Positions 35,851 to 46,608 of a stretch of 64,000 nt of DNA are shown here, piece by piece. The notes under the pieces are model-generated. The model was not told the DNA's origin and did no database searches. It saw nothing but the letters and a program-made list of their open reading frames with translations. Position 1 is the stretch's first letter. Every line of letters begins with the position of its first letter. The DNA comes from Falciphora oryzae. Taxonomy: Eukaryota > Ascomycota > Sordariomycetes > Magnaporthales > Magnaporthaceae. The stretch is taken from contig JNVV01000030.1 of the NCBI GenBank assembly GCA_000733355.1, positions 62,001 to 126,000 of the forward strand, given 5' to 3'. The translations under genes were made by a program, and so were the position numbers.

Positions 35851-38029
35851 ATGTCTCAGACACAACCGCCATCAGGGCCTCCCCAGGCCGACTCGGTGCC
35901 CGCAACGCCCGATGAGCAATACGATAGCAACCCCACCTCGCCTGGCTCGGAGGCACCCCTAAACGACGACTCTGGAGCCAGCACACCCCTAGATCCGCCG
36001 TCGCCCAGCGTCATCCCCAAACGCGTGCCGTCGCTGCGCAGTGTTTCAGATCCAGAGTCCACTAGCGCCATGTCGTCCACATCGACCGTTGCTGGCGCGC
36101 TCAACAACGCTCGCAGGCCTCCTCCCTCGGCCAGCAACCTGCCCATCGATCTCATGGCCCGCGCCCGCGCCCTGCAGAGCTCGCGCCTGGGCCGGCCCCC
36201 AATGCAGGGCTTCTCTAGCGGAGGCAGCAGCTCGTCCTCCATGGGCTCGCCACTACCTCCCATGGCCGGCGGTCAATCGCCCCCGACCCTGGGCCAGGGC
36301 GGCCTCCCCACAAATATGAGGCTGCCGCCCAACATGGCCGCCAACCTCGGCGGCATGAGCCTGGGCGGCCGCCCTATGCCACCCGGCTTCCCAAAATCGG
36401 CCCCCACTGTTCCTAGCGCTCGCAAAGCCCCGCCAAGCCTGAGTGAGAGGCGGCAGATGAGGCTTGGCGGCTTGCCCGGGGCCGCTGGTGGCTCCCCGCT
36501 CGGCGCACCCAAGCTCTCAGATCTCGGCGGCGTTGGCGGCCCAGCAGGTGATGCAGATGGTGAAGCGGCCAAAGGCCAGGGTCCGCCCCCCAAGGACGGC
36601 GGGGTTAAGGACTCCAAGTTGAACGACTTTAGGAGATATATCGACACGGAGAAGGGCTGGATCACATTCGAAGGCGCTGCCACAATCACGAGGACAGGCG
36701 TCAATTTTGCCAGCGGCCAGACCTTCAGCATCTCGCTCGACGAGATCCAAGTACTGGACGAGCTGGGCAAGGGTAACTACGGCACCGTGTACAAGGTCCG
36801 ACATGCCAAGCCTCGAGTACCCCGGTTCGGCCAGGGGCTCAGCGGCTTCAAGCCCGGCGCCCCGTCCCGGCAGTCGTCAGCCCTCAGCACATCATCGGAC
36901 ACGGGTCAGGCTAGCGATTCGGACGGCAAAAACCACGCCGACGGTGGTAGCACAACTTCAGGCGTGGTCATGGCCATGAAGGAGCTCCGCCTGGAGCTGG
37001 ACGAGGCCAAGTTCACCACGATCCTCAAGGAGCTCGTGATCCTGCACGAGTGTGTGTCGCCGTACATCATCGACTTCTACGGGGCCTTTTTCCAGGAGGG
37101 CGCAGTCTACATGTGCATCGAGTACATGGACGGCGGCTCCATCGACAAGCTGTACGCCGGAGGAATCCCCGAGAGCGTGATCCGCAAGATTACGCACTCG
37201 ACCGTTATGGGGCTCAAGTCGCTCAAGGACGATCATAACATTATCCACCGCGACGTCAAGCCCACGAACATCCTAGTCAACACGCGCGGCCAGGTCAAGA
37301 TCTGCGACTTTGGCGTCAGTGGGAACCTTGTCGCCTCCATCGCCAAGACCAACATCGGCTGCCAGAGCTACATGGCTCCCGAGCGCATCTCGGGAGGCAG
37401 CTTCGCCCCGGGAGCACACGGCTCAGACGGCACCTACAGCGTCCAGAGCGACATCTGGAGCTTGGGCCTGACCATCATTGAGTGCGCCATGGGCAAGTAT
37501 CCATACCCGCCCGAGGTGTCGTCGACAATTTTCAGCCAACTCAGCGTAAGCGCACTCCCCGTCGTAGACAGTGGTTACCAGCTCCAATACTGACCTGGAC
37601 CTTTATCCGAAACAGGCCATTGTGGAGGGTGACCCGCCCGACCTGCCCACCGAAGGCTACTCGGCGACGGCGCGCGACTTTGTTCGCTCGTGCCTCAACA
37701 AGAACCCCAGGAAACGCCACACGTACCCCATGCTGCTGGCCCACCCCTGGCTCAAGCCGCTCGCCCAGCCGACTACCATCACGGAGGAGGCCGAGGACGA
37801 GGACGCGAGCGGGGTGGCCGACGTGACCGGCAAGTTATCCCTCACCGATGCCGCCAACGGGTGCGACGAGGAGGTGGCCAAGTGGGCGCGCGATGCTCTT
37901 GAACGCAAGCTCAGGGGAGACCTGCCCAGGTCAGACAAGCCAGCGCTCCACGCCGCACCGCTCGACTCGGTCAGCCCGGCCACCAGCCCAGCAGTAGGCA
38001 CAGAGCTAGGCCATGGAGGTCCCAGATAG
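35851..38029 (+). CDS. pbs2: MAP kinase kinase of the HOG osmotic-stress pathway (Pbs2/OS-5 type)
   Basis: Exons 35851-37545 and 37616-38029 (GTAAGC..AACAG intron, phase 0) give 702 residues. ATG 35851 is the first in frame. A long Ser/Pro/Gly-rich N-terminal region leads into WITFEGAATITRTGVNFASG, which precedes the kinase domain in fungal Pbs2 proteins. Kinase motifs are LGKGNYGTVYKV (about residue 304), the ATP lysine in VMAMKEL (Lys377), IIHRDVKPTNIL (Asp468), CDFGVSG (Asp486), the MAPKK activation site SIAKT (Ser496, Thr500), MAPERI, and QSDIWSLGLTIIECAMG. An insertion of about 40 residues rich in Ser and Asp separates the glycine loop from the lysine, as in other filamentous-fungal orthologues. 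The kinase should phosphorylate the Hog1-type MAPK and be activated by Ste11/Ssk2-type kinases in the cytoplasm. Confidence 0.95.
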
Positions 38030-38629
38030 GGACGGCGCTAGACGATGGTGTTGTAGTGCGTGCACTGGGTTGTAACAAAAGAAAAGAGACAAAAAGGAGA
38101 AGGAAAACCGCGGCTGAGCTGGCCTCTGCCTCCCTACAATCACCCTCGGCATTGCGCATACACTGCATCCGCATCACCTGGTTCGCTTCTGATCATCACC
38201 TTATTCCTTTTTCTTTTATTTTTTCTTTTGTCCAGCTTACAGAATACCACTTGACGTATATGCTTCGGTTACATGGGTTCACAGACAAGAAAGAGAGGAG
38301 CACCGCTTAGAAAGGAGAGAAAGAGTGCGACGACGAGAGAAAGACACATGCTCATCGTCATCATCATCATGACTTGCATTGGTTCGGGTGTTGGCTGAAC
38401 AGATATACGGACGGCTGCGATGACTTTCTCGGGGCTCGGTAGATGTGGCCCTTTGGTGTTCGTTTTCATGGTCTTTTCGCTTTCCTGGTTGTATCCCCCC
38501 TCGTCTGGGCGGCGTCTCAGACTTTTCTCTTCTTTTTTCATGTTTTTTTTTCTAGTTTTGTTCTTTCATAAAGTACACGAATACATTCCATCCTCCCACG
38601 GGGATTTTACGGCAAAACTACTTCCACTA
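38030..38629. other. pbs2 3' flank
   Basis: Six hundred bases of T-rich 3' flank up to the TA dinucleotide at which the DNA transposon begins. No further gene is seen. Confidence 0.6.
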
Positions 38630-38671
38630 GACTAGCTTACCTAACCTCGGCCACCCCCCCTCTTTGGCCAC
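38630..38671 (+). repeat. Left terminal inverted repeat of the Fot1/pogo-type element
   Basis: The first 42 bases match the reverse complement of 47821-47862, with only a few differences, chiefly C/T, around a C-rich run. The outer TA at 38628-38629 is the target duplication. Confidence 0.92.
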
Positions 38672-38760
38672 GTCGGCCGTGACACCTTCAATGCACAACT
38701 TTATCAAAACAATTCCAATTGCCACGAAAATAACACCATTTGCACGCGTTTTTTTGCATT

Positions 38761-39242
38761 ATGACGTCCGACGACGAATTCCGAATGGCCGAGGCCATCA
38801 AGCTTGTCGAATCCGGCGAGTCCCAAGCGGAGGCGGCGCGCCGTTGGAATATCCCCCGCATAACCCTCTGCCGACGACTCCATGGCGGCCTGACTATGTA
38901 GGAAGCTAAAGAACCTTCCTAGCGCCTCTCTAGCGTGCAGGAAAGCTTTATTGCTGATTGGATCCTTACGGAAGAACAAACAGGGCGCGCTTTTACGAAG
39001 CAAATGGTACGGGAGTTCGGGGAGATGATGCTGCCTTTTAACGACGAGCCCGGCTGGTTTGGGAAGCACTGGATTGAGGGCTTTTTACTACGGAATCCCG
39101 AGGTTATTATTAAGGTTAGCCACGGTTTCGAGGCTGCCCGAGCCAAAAAAGCTACCAAATACGAAATCGACGCATTTTACGTCCGTTTCCGTGAAATTGT
39201 TGCCGCTAACGATATCCTAACGGCGAACTTTTATAATATAGA
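38761..39242 (+). pseudogene. Fot1/pogo transposase, N-terminal part
   Basis: Starts at ATG 38761 with MTSDDEFRMAEAIKLVESGE, then SQAEAARRWNIPRITLCRRL, a helix-turn-helix of the Psq type. A Tc5/CENP-B-type DNA-binding block follows (KQMVREFGEMM, KHWIEGFLLRNPEVIIKVS). Two in-frame stops (after GLTM and after EAKEPS) interrupt it. The frame ends in FYNID, the beginning of the catalytic IDETG motif, exactly where the LTR element entered; the rest resumes at 46609. Confidence 0.9.
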
Positions 39243-39476
39243 TGTGACGGTCCCGCTGTGACGGTCCCGCCACAGGCCATACGTCCAGTGGCACCGCCAC
39301 AGCTGTGGGGCAGCTGTGGGGCAGATACAAGCATGCAAGCCACACAGATCGCGACAACTAAAGGCGCGTGTCGTGCCGGCGCGACCAGCGCCTTTCTTTT
39401 CCCTTTCCTTAGTGTAGAATTTTCGTTTATAGCGCTAATGCAAGGCCAGCGTGCTTCCATTAGTTTGGCCGTAACA
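39243..39476 (+). repeat. 5' LTR of the chromovirus
   Basis: 234 bp, starting with two tandem copies of TGTGACGGTCCCGC and containing a tandem AGCTGTGGGGC pair. Pairs with 46375-46608. Confidence 0.95.
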
Positions 39477-40012
39477 CAATTTTACACTCATTTGAATCGC
39501 CTGCCGGCGATTTAGAAATAGGCACCTTTCCTTTACGTCGCGGCGGCGCGCGACGCAAATCAATTCGCTAATTTAAAACCTAGAACCCAGAACTAGACCG
39601 ACGCTAGATACCGTCGGGGTTTAATTAAGCGTCAGAATTAGGATCGGATTAGCTAATATCCAAATAAAAACGCTATCTTTTTACGAGTCGCCAATCAGCT
39701 CGATTTCATTTAGGAACCGCGGCCCAGATAGCGCCGCTTTAGAACCCCGAGGTCCAAACAGCGCCTTACGCAGAATCAATCACTGTGGCCGGTGACAGCA
39801 GCTTATCGGCCGACTATAGTGACTCCAAAGAACCCGATAACGTCCCGTCTACCGTTAGACCAGAACCCGGTCCGGAGTAAGAGATGGGTGACAATAGGTA
39901 GAACGCTGCCGCAGTTGGCATTTCCGCTACGGAGGCTTAAAAACTGAAAGATATGATTGCAGCGTTGCAAGCGCAATTGGCTAATGGTGGAGGAAGCCGC
40001 CAAACCCGGGAG

Positions 40013-40893
40013 AGAGAGAGAGAGAGTATATTTAACGTCATTATATCGGGATCTACCAGTCCCTGCCTCCCAAGGGGCATATGACGTGCTAGCGCTACTT
40101 AAGCTTAACACTAGGCTACATGTTGCTATTAAGGCGGCTAGCAGATTAAACCCGAAGGCACACGGAAGTCGGGCCGCATTCCGGCGCTCCTTGCTAGTGA
40201 GCGGGCGATCGGCGGTAGGGCGTATATATATACGCCGGGGCGTTGTGAAGCGCTGCGAGTGGTAGTAGTGCTGTCGGCCGGCGGGTGTGCCGGAAAGGGG
40301 GCAAGGCCGGGTTGGGCGGGGGGGTTTTCGGGACCTCCCTTGGGCCCGGCCGGAGGTGCGGGGGACTAACGAGCCTACTGCTAGTCCTAATAGTACAAAG
40401 GAAAAGTGAAAACTGCAAAAAAAGGAAAATAGGTTATATGCGGGCTATTTAGGCCCTGTTACTACCGCTTAGCGATAATGTAGTAGTTGGTAGCTTCGAC
40501 GAACGAAGCAAAAAGGAAAGGCTTTTGCAATAGCCGTTTCCAATATCCGGGCCTATCAAAAGCCGGGGAGGGGTCCGTTGTAAGCCACTTGTCTTCTGCC
40601 GCCTTGGCCAGCCTGCAATATACAGGGTGGGAGGGGGACTTGTTTCTTCCGCAGCGGCACGGGTTATCGTTTTCGTGCTGGTACTTTCGGTGGTACCAGT
40701 CGAAATCCCCGTGCCTTGTACGTGCGGCTATTAGCCGCTGTAACACCTTCCGGTGTAGCTGTAAAGCTTCGGGTGCGGGCCGTGGTACCGGCGGGAGGCC
40801 TATAGCCTTATACCGGTCCGGGAGGCTGTTTTCGAACCAGGTGTTTCGGGCGTCCCGGGCCATCTTCCGGGCTAAAGCCTTTACTCCGGCCAC
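40013..40893 (-). mobile_element. 5'-truncated LINE (Tad-like) fragment inserted in gag
   Basis: Both ends are bordered by the 14-bp duplication GCCAAACCCGGGAG (39999-40012 and 40894-40907). Read on the minus strand, it begins mid-protein and ends in a (CT)n tract, as expected for target-primed reverse transcription with 5' truncation. Taking out the insert plus one target copy restores the gag frame (GGGSRQTRE|ATPADSV). It is more G+C-rich and less mutated than its host element, so it may be younger. Confidence 0.9.
40462..40893 (-). pseudogene. C-terminal fragment of LINE ORF2
   Basis: An open stretch of 143 codons enters at the truncated 5' end with VAGVKALARKMARDARNTWF and ends in a stop at 40462. 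RTRHGDFDWYHRKYQHE followed by PCRCGRNKSPSHPVYC is the CXC..H..C zinc motif found at the end of fungal LINE reverse transcriptase/RNase H polyproteins. No start codon of its own is expected. Confidence 0.8.
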
Positions 40894-41947
40894 GCCAAAC
40901 CCGGGAGGCGACGCCCGCCGACAGTGTTTTCGGGGGTACCCAGTTCACTCCAACTGGTTAAACCGCTAACCCCGTATTTAAACCGTACGGACCGACTGCA
41001 AAAAGCGCAAATCCCCGCTATAACAATAAGGCCAAAAAACGAGGCGTCGCGCCCAAAATCTTTAAAAGCGATAAAAAGACCTTTGACTTATAGGTTAAAA
41101 CCGTAGCTAACAAGTTTGAGGAAAACGACGAAACCTTTCGGACGGAAAAAAGCCGGATAAACAAACTGACAGAGTACCTCGAAGGCGGCCTATTGGAGGT
41201 ATTACAACCATAACTCCTGTCGGATAATAACCTATTCTCGTTTGTTATTGAAATGGTTTAGGTCCTAAACGCGACCTACTATAACCTAAACCAAATTTCG
41301 GCCGCTTGAGCTAAATTTGCAAAGCTAAAATACGACTTAGCAAAAAACACAAACATCCACGTGTTTTTAGCTAGCTTTAATAATTTGGCCCAAATAGCTA
41401 ATATTGCCGTAGCCGATATAAAAATAACTTTGTAGGAGCACATCCCACCAAACCTTAACTTTCGGCTGTTTACCGATGCTTAAAACCCGGACATTAGCTA
41501 CGAGGTTTTTAGCAAAAACGTCGCCAACGCAGCTTACAGCCAAAAGCGATACTACGAAAAGACCAGCGAACGCAAAGCTGGTTAACGGAGCAACCGCAAT
41601 AAACCCAAAAGTGACGGCAAATCACTACCCCGAAGCAAAGTATAAAACGATCAGCGGAAAAACAGGGATAGCAATTTAGCTATTTCCAATTCGAAGGATA
41701 GCAAAGCTTTAATTCCGGTAAAGCGTAAGGCTTATATTAAAGCTGGTATATGCTTTACGTGTAGCGAGCGGCACCTTTCCAAGGATTGCCCGAACTGAAG
41801 CAAAGTTGCTGCAATCGGAATTAGGTAAAGCAAAAAGGGATTGGAAGCCGAATCGTTTTCGTCGGATAAATCGGGAAAAAAGTAGGACCACCGGAAATTT
41901 CTACGGTGGTTTTTATACCTATATTAGCCCGAATTAAAAGTTAATTA

Positions 41948-44900
41948 ATGTTTTCGTTTACTAAAACCGCTTTCGTACAGGTAAATAGGATTGGTTTCCG
42001 CGTTAAAGGGCTGTATAATATAGGAGCAAACATAAACTTACTGGTTAGCCTAGCTGTAGCTGCTAGGGCCTAACGAAAATTGAAGGCCAGGATCGTTAAG
42101 TTTAAACAACCGATTCAGTTTTAGGATTATCGCCGCTAAACAGTAGGGAGGGTGACGATAAAAATGATTTCGACCTTTAAGATCGATGGCAGACGGTTCC
42201 CAAACCAGATTTTCTGGGTTACAAATATAGGGTATAACGTTTTTATTGGTTTCTATTGGCTTTTTAAACATTATGTCCTGCTAAATTGCTTTAACCGGGA
42301 AATGGTTTAGCTAAACGACCGACCCGCTTTGGCTAAGTACTCGCTAGCGATTGAATTGCTTCCACTTTGCTAGATCGGCGAAAAAATCAATCCGCAGGTG
42401 CAGGCAGACGCAGACCGGCGGGATTGTTTTATTAATTAGGACCATAAGCGATATCAGATCCTCCAACGGTCGCGGAAAAAAAACGACCTCACCGGACTTA
42501 AAAAAGAAAAGACTGTAAAGTTCGAGGAACCTAAGCCTAACGATTGCCTAAATTGAAAGGAAAGGTAGACGATTATTAACGCGATCGTGCAATAGATGCA
42601 AAAAAACCCTGTTGAGTTCAATCTGGCTACGGCGCACTGAAAAGTGTAGCCGACTACATTTGCAATGCAGTCCAGGAGCTATTATATAGCTTGTTATTAA
42701 CACCACCTTTTAAACGTTATTCCAGGGCTTAATGGAACATAAGTTTGCTTGTACTTGCTGTTGCTGCTAGTAGCTGCGACGAGCGCTCCGAAGCGGGCCA
42801 CTCCAACTGTGTGGAGTCTCACATTTGTGGGGCAATGCAGCACTGTGCTTTGGCCTAGTGGGGGCCCGGAACCCACTGGCACTCGGACTAATTGAAAAAG
42901 TTTTTCAAAAGCTAACAAGCACGGGGAATTGAACTCGAGCAACTTGGAGGTCGCAGGGGAACGCGCACGAGGGCGACATAACCTGTTGAGTTCAATCTGG
43001 CCACGGCGCACTGAAAAGTGTAGCCGACTACATTTGCAATGCAGTCTAGGAGCTATTATATAGCTTGTTATTAACAAACCCCCGTCGAAAGCGATGGACC
43101 CAAATGGCTAATTGCATGCCGACCGAGCTAATCTTTTTTAACGATAGCCCTAAGGATTTGCCGATTATTAACATTGGTTCGGTGGGAAGGACGGACAAGG
43201 ATTGGAAGATATATACCGGGGAATACATTCCCTTCCCACCAAACGAAGATCCCGAGCATATCGAACTCGTGCGCGAAAAGCTGCCGCCATAATTGAAACA
43301 TTTGGAAAGCTTTTTTTCGAAAAGATAAATAAACACCCTGCCATTTTATCGGCTAAGGAAGGACGTGGTGTTGGAATTGGACTAGAACAAGCCTAAGGAA
43401 GGCTTACTACTAATATTTCGAACCCCAATCTAGTTTTTGGACCTCGAAAAGGAGGTAATCGATAAGCTACTTAAGCTTGGCTTTATCGAAAAAACGCTGG
43501 AAGGAGATAAGGCGGCGTCGGTATTGTTCGTGCCGAAACCGCATAACCTAAATCCCAATGCACGTCGTTTTTGCATCGACTACCGTTGGCGGAACCGATT
43601 TCTTAAGGACCAGATTATACGAGCACCAAACCTCGCAGGGATACTTTTTAAATGCAAAAATGCCAAGCACTTTACGATTATCGATATTATCCAAACCTTT
43701 TAGCGTTTTCGTTTAGCCGACGCTTCCAAATACCTTATAGCTTTTCGGACGCGGCAGGGCATTTTTTAATGGAAGGTTTTGCTATTCGGGCTTAAGGTCG
43801 GCCCAGTTTGGTGGTAAAATTACATTAATTGCTAACTTAACGAACTGCTGGATTACTTTGCGAGCGCTTACGCTAACGACGTGTTAATTTATTCGGAAAT
43901 AAAGGAGGAGCATTAGCAGCATATCGAAAAGGTTATATTCCGTTTGTTTAAGGCTAAGCTTTAAGGCGATATTAAAAAGTCGAAATTTAACGTAAAAAAG
44001 GTCAACTACCTAGGTGTTACCTTTGAAGCTTAAATAGGGGTAAACATCGACCCGGAAAAGACGAAAGCGATTTAGGAATGGCAGGTTAAGGACCTACACA
44101 GCAAAACAGCTGTCCGGTTTTTTTTGGGATTGTGCAACTACGTGCGTATGTTTTGTTATCACGCTAGCAGTGCAGTTGAACCCTTTAACCGGCTTTTAAA
44201 AAAGGATGCGCCATTTGATATCGGCTTTAAACAGATTGAGGCGTTTAATAAGCTGAAACAATTGGCTTGTAAAGCACTAGTCCTGGCATTTTTCCGCCCT
44301 GGAAAGCCCACACAAGTCGAAACTGACGCTTTTCGCAACGCGATAGGTGGTGTGATCTGGCAGGAGCAAAACGACGGGGATTGGAAGCCAGTAGGCTACT
44401 TCTTTAAATTAATAAACAGTGCTAAAAAAGCATACCCGATCCAAGACCGAAAACTGCTTGCAGTAGTGCAAACATTAGAGCATTATTATCCCGAACTTTT
44501 TGGAATAAAGTTCTTTGTCGTTACAAACCACTAGGCCCTAGCCTTTTACTCGTAGAAAAAGGTCCTTTTAATTCGGCAAATCCGGTAGGCAAACTTCCTA
44601 TCGAACTTTGATATTACCTTCATTTACCGGCTAGGATAACAAAATATCGGTGCAAACGTATTATCCCGTAAAATAACAAAGCTGCTAATAATTAAAGCCC
44701 GGGAGCTGGAAGAGCGTACTATGGCCCTAATCCCTTTAAAAAGAATCCAACTAACGATTGCAATAGTGGCATGGACCGAGCCAAACATTCCGCAAAGTGC
44801 CGACCTTGCTAACCTTATCCGAAAAAAAAAACGCCGCCTAGCAATTGGGCCTTTAATATGGCAAAATGTTTGTATTAAAACAGATATAAGACGGTAAAAT

Positions 44901-46370
44901 ATTCCTGCGTATAATACTTATTCGGAATAGGCATACATTTCCAATTTTCGGATATGGGGGATAGAATAAAACCATTAAAGCGGTATAAAAGGACTATTGG
45001 TAGCTGGATATAAAGGTTAACATCCGACGCTATATCCGCAATTGTTACGACTGCCGGCGTAATAAAGTACCCCGAAACAAAACACCTGGTTTGCTTTATC
45101 TATTACCAATCCTATTAAATATTTGGGACTAGGTGGTAGTAGACGGCAAAGACATGCCGTAAAACGAGCGAAGGTACGATTATATCTGGGTATTCATTTG
45201 CAAATTTAGCCGCATTATCGCTACATTTGCAGGGAAAAAGTCCGATACGGCCGAAGTGTTAGCAACGCGGTACTATCGCTACTTTTACCGTTTTTTTAAT
45301 ATCCCGTTCGTTTGGATTAGCGACAACGCAGGACCATTCATTTTAAAGTTTATAGCAAAAATTAACTTATTAACAGGCACCAAATATCGTTACGGCTTAG
45401 CTTTCCATCCGCAAACGCAGGGTGCCGTAGAAATTACCAACCAGGAACTGGATTAAAAGCTACGCTTTTACGTTAACAAATACCAATCGGATTGGAATAA
45501 CCATATCCCCGCGTTAGATTTTGCCTACAATTTGTCGTAGCATTTAACGATCGGCATAGCCCCAATTCGGGTAGTAATAGGCAAAGATACGAAAAACCCC
45601 CTTTCGTTTGATTTTAACGTATTAACCGATAGCTTTAACCTAAAGAAACGTGCATACGACTTCGTCGAACGTATTAAAAAAGTCCAGGACTTGGCAAAGC
45701 AGCGCGCGACAGCTGCATAAAAACGGCAAAAGAACTAGGCGAACAAAAAACGCAGGCTAGTAGATTTTAACGTTAACGATTTGGTATTCCTTAGGAAAAA
45801 GGGCTTTTTAACGGCCGCTCCGACGGCCCGGTTAAACTTACCGTTCGCAGGACCTTTCCGCATCCTTAAGGTAAAAGGGCACAGCTACGTTTTCGATTTG
45901 CCCGGCAACTACAAAATTAAAAACCTGTTCCACGCCGACCGCCTCCGCAAAGCATTTACAAACCCGCTATCTCAGTAGCATCAAATTCCGCTTCCGCTAA
46001 AAAACGTTGACGGAAAGGCCGAATTCGAAATCGAACGAATAAAACGCTTACGTATGTTACGACGCCAGTTACAGTACTAAACAGCCTAGCGGGGTTACGA
46101 CCTAAATAACACTTAGTATCCCGCCGCGAACTTTAAAAACTTTTTAGTAGCCCTAAATAACTTTCACAAGTTACATCCAAAGGCAGATGGCCCACCGAAA
46201 CGATTGGCAAAATGGATACGCGCAGCAGCCGAAAACCGTTTTAACCTAGATCATCCTAACGATAACGTGCCGGTTAAGGCTACGATAAGGAGACGGAGCA
46301 GGTTGGTACGCTATAATTGACTGCCAGCTCGCACCGCTTGTGGCACTCGCGATACGAGGTTTGGGAGGGG
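41948..46370 (+). pseudogene. Chromovirus pol remnant (protease, RT, RNase H, integrase, chromodomain)
   Basis: Blocks in order: a protease with LYNIGANINLL (normal DTGA reads NIGA) near 42010; reverse transcriptase with ASVLFVPKPH, RRFCIDYRWRN and the catalytic box YANDVLIYS near 43870 (normal YxDD); RNase H with VETDAFRNAIGG and KAYPIQDRKLLAVVQTLEHY; integrase with VVVDGKDMP, FVWISDNAGPF and AFHPQTQGAVEITNQELD; then LPFAGPFRILKVKGHSYVF and a chromodomain (FEIERIKRLR, RGYDLNNT, YPAANFKNF) at about 46020-46180. Stops are scattered throughout, and the miniature element at 42610-43076 interrupts it between protease and reverse transcriptase. Confidence 0.88.
42610..43076 (-). mobile_element. 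Miniature LTR element (TRIM-like), 467 bp
   Basis: Two 93-bp direct repeats (42610-42702 and 42984-43076), TGTT..AACA at the ends, differ at two positions, both C/T. They flank 281 bp with no coding potential. The 5-bp duplication AACCC borders both sides (42605-42609, 43077-43081), and excision restores the host reading frame (QKNPRRKRWTQ). On the minus strand AAAAGGTGG stands directly before the downstream repeat, as a polypurine tract would, so I give minus orientation with modest confidence. A primer-binding site was not assigned. Confidence 0.8.
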
Positions 46371-46374
46371 GTAG

Positions 46375-46608
46375 TGTAACGGTCCCGCTGTGACGGTCCC
46401 GCCATAGGCCATACGTCCAGTGGCACCGCCATAGCTGTGGGGCAGCTGTGGGGCAGATACAAGCATGCAAACCACACAGATCGCGACAACTAAAGGCGCG
46501 TGTCGTGCCGGCGCGACTAGCGCCTTTCCTTTCCCTCTCCTTAGTGTAAAATCTTCGTTCATAGCGCCAATGCAAGGCCAGCGTGCCTCCATTAGTCTGG
46601 CCGTAACA
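46375..46608 (+). repeat. 3' LTR of the chromovirus
   Basis: 234 bp, 94 percent identical to the 5' LTR; all 13 differences are C/T or G/A. It is preceded by a polypurine tract and followed by the ATAAA target copy. Confidence 0.95.

Larger units (their letters stand above)
39700..41885 (+). pseudogene. Chromovirus gag remnant
   Basis: Reading through stops gives a continuous capsid-like protein: MIAALQAQLANGGGSRQTRE, then (after removing the LINE insertion and one target copy) ATPADSVFGGTQFTPTG, KSDKKTFDL, KYDLAKNTNIHVFLASFNNL and a C-terminal ICFTCSERHLSKDCPN. The last is a zinc-knuckle-like motif with spacing CX2CX3HX4C, one residue short of the standard CX2CX4HX4C. Many TAG and TAA codons stand where CAG, CAA or TGG would be expected. 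The N-terminal limit is approximate; the frame can be followed back to about 39700. Confidence 0.8.
39243..46608 (+). mobile_element. Ty3/gypsy chromovirus LTR retrotransposon, RIP-mutated
   Basis: A 7.37-kb element with 234-bp LTRs (TGT..ACA). The flanking 5-bp duplication is ATAGA before and ATAAA after, one G-to-A change apart. A polypurine tract GGGAGGGGG lies at 46363-46371, four bases before the 3' LTR. Order of coding remnants is gag with a zinc-knuckle-like motif, protease, reverse transcriptase, RNase H, integrase and a C-terminal chromodomain, which is the Ty3/gypsy chromovirus order. The LTRs differ by 13 transitions and no transversions, the pattern left by RIP. Without its two nested insertions it would be about 6.0 kb. 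No intact reading frame remains. Confidence 0.95.

Noticed and set aside
35354..35986. 210-codon minus-strand frame over the pbs2 leader and first codons
   Set aside because: Opposite strand of a pyrimidine-rich leader; Gly/Arg-rich shadow without motifs.
40013..40026. (AG)n microsatellite as an independent repeat
   Set aside because: It is the CT-rich 3' tail of the minus-strand LINE fragment, lying directly beside the target duplication.
42703..42983. Interior of the miniature element as a tRNA-derived SINE (B-box-like GTTCAATTCC on the minus strand)
   Set aside because: The direct 93-bp ends and 5-bp duplication fit an LTR-type element better, and no A box at the proper distance could be found.
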